From Candidatus Shapirobacteria bacterium (lineage in GTDB: Bacteria; Patescibacteriota; Microgenomatia; UBA12405), in assembly GCA_009885205.1 (NCBI GenBank), contig VFLE01000014.1, positions 1-20,965 of the forward strand: 20,965 nucleotides of DNA, in the 5' to 3' direction. Both the position numbers and the translations under genes were made by a program. The notes under the pieces are model-generated. The model was not told where the DNA came from. It ran no database searches and was given only the letters and a program-made list of their open reading frames with translations. This document shows positions 20,217-20,965 of the stretch, one piece after another (positions within the stretch are counted from its first letter, which is position 1; every line of letters starts with the position of its first letter).

Positions 20217-20424
20217 GGTAGCTGAAGAAGCTATTTTAAATAATGGAGATGATGATTTAAGTGCAGACAAACTTAAGAATGCTGCTGCTACAAAGAAATT
20301 AGCTATATTCGATGCATTTGAAATACTTAGTAGAATAGAAGAAGAAGAAAAACTATTAGTTGAAGTAGATAAAGAGGTTGACGTTAAAGTATTTAAAGGT
20401 TTTGCAGAAGGGAGATCTAAATAA
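20149..20424 (+). CDS. Putative terminase small subunit
   Basis: A 91-residue helical protein starting inside the end of the previous gene (68-nt overlap) and ending one base into the large-terminase start. It has an N-terminal ETKQAIIRSGHKAVLELIKVA helix, an acidic loop, and LKNAAATKKLAIFDAFEILSRIEEEEK, the kind of helix bundle used by small terminase subunits to bind DNA and start packaging. The match is to proteins located at this position in related phages and not to a classic TerS motif. Position directly before TerL is the main support. Confidence 0.7.
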   Translation: MNIKETKQAIIRSGHKAVLELIKVAEEAILNNGDDDLSADKLKNAAATKKLAIFDAFEILSRIEEEEKLLVEVDKEVDVKVFKGFAEGRSK

Positions 20425-20965
20425 TGTACGAACAAACTTTATATAAAATAGTACCAGACTATATTAAGTCTAGTGTTATAAAGCAGAATAATCGTTTAAA
20501 GAAGTGGAAGTATGGGTATGATAAAGACAATGATCTGGTTATTATTAGTAAGACTGGAAAGATTGGTGAAATATACGAAATCCAAAATTTAAAAATAGCA
20601 TTACCATTAGTAGAAGATTCTTATTCAAGATCTAAAATTAAAGACGAACAATATTGGGAACAAATGGATTTCCCTAAAGAAATAAGTAAAATAAAAAATA
20701 CTTTTGACTGGAATAAACAACCTGATGTATTTAAAGACAGATGGTACGACTATATAGATAATGAGTTCAAATATAGAGAAGAAGGTTTATTCTTTTATAA
20801 TAATGGTAAACCAACATATATAACAGGTACACATTATATGTATCTTCAATGGAGTAAGATTGATGTTGGTGCTCCTGATTTTAGAGAATCAAATAGATTA
20901 TTTTTTATTTTCTGGGAAGCTTGTAAAGCAGATCCCAGGTGTTATGGAATGTGTTATTTAAAAAA
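20424..20965 (+). CDS. terL: Terminase large subunit (3' end outside window)
   Basis: The frame is open from ATG 20424 to the window edge (180 codons). The visible part is the N-terminal region that precedes the ATPase domain; the Walker A motif has not yet been reached. The YITGTHYMYLQWSKIDVG segment and the following FFIFWEACKADPRCYGMCYL match the N-terminal region of large terminases from Bacteroidota phages. The full protein would be the ATP-driven motor that packages DNA and cuts it with its C-terminal nuclease. Its start overlaps the stop of the upstream gene (TAATG). Confidence 0.85.
   Translation, partial: MYEQTLYKIVPDYIKSSVIKQNNRLKKWKYGYDKDNDLVIISKTGKIGEIYEIQNLKIALPLVEDSYSRSKIKDEQYWEQMDFPKEISKIKNTFDWNKQPDVFKDRWYDYIDNEFKYREEGLFFYNNGKPTYITGTHYMYLQWSKIDVGAPDFRESNRLFFIFWEACKADPRCYGMCYLK

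Noticed and set aside
20112..20435. Minus-strand frame opposite the small terminase gene
   Set aside because: Ser/Leu-rich shadow of a plus-strand gene that overlaps its neighbours in normal phage style.

Overview
The window is a stretch of an AT-rich tailed-phage genome (Caudoviricetes) that most likely infects a Bacteroidota, probably flavobacterial, host. Three things point to the phage: a large terminase subunit cut by the right edge, a small-terminase-like gene before it, and a lysis cassette with an S74 fibre and virion proteins. The host is inferred from A-rich start-codon leaders (for example AAATAAAATTATG) with no Shine-Dalgarno pairing, and from minus-strand promoters ending in a TAnnTTTG-like element, the -7 signature of Bacteroidota. 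No integrase, insertion sequence or CRISPR array was seen.

Layout. Everything left of about 6720 is on the minus strand and everything right of 7153 is on the plus strand. The two halves diverge from a 430-bp AT-rich intergenic region. The left half (putative early region) has two parts. At 4109-6720, small genes stand alone, each with its own repeated promoter and most with their own terminator; three of them are paralogues. At 2703-3983 is a tightly packed operon of six tiny genes. It is followed by two tRNA-like elements, small genes, and a MoxR-type AAA+ ATPase with a von Willebrand A partner cut by the left edge.

The right half (putative late region) begins with a putative ADP-ribosyltransferase whose N-terminus resembles that of the next virion-like protein. 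Next come small basic proteins including a DUF6321-like protein, an S74-chaperone fibre, holin-like membrane proteins, a GH24 lysozyme, a probable one-piece spanin, and GroEL plus GroES. A winged-helix-like protein and a run of small structural proteins follow, including an HExxH protein, a 35-residue-repeat protein and a LamG-type fibre. The end holds a duplicated GroES-like protein and the terminase genes.

The clearest undescribed elements are an eight-copy promoter family with an invariant 15-nt internal spacer, the array of single-gene cassettes it drives, a 54-bp element present twice, runs of in-frame TAA codons after three genes, and the ADP-ribosyltransferase placed at the head of the virion module. 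Family assignments come from reading motifs by eye; no database search was run.
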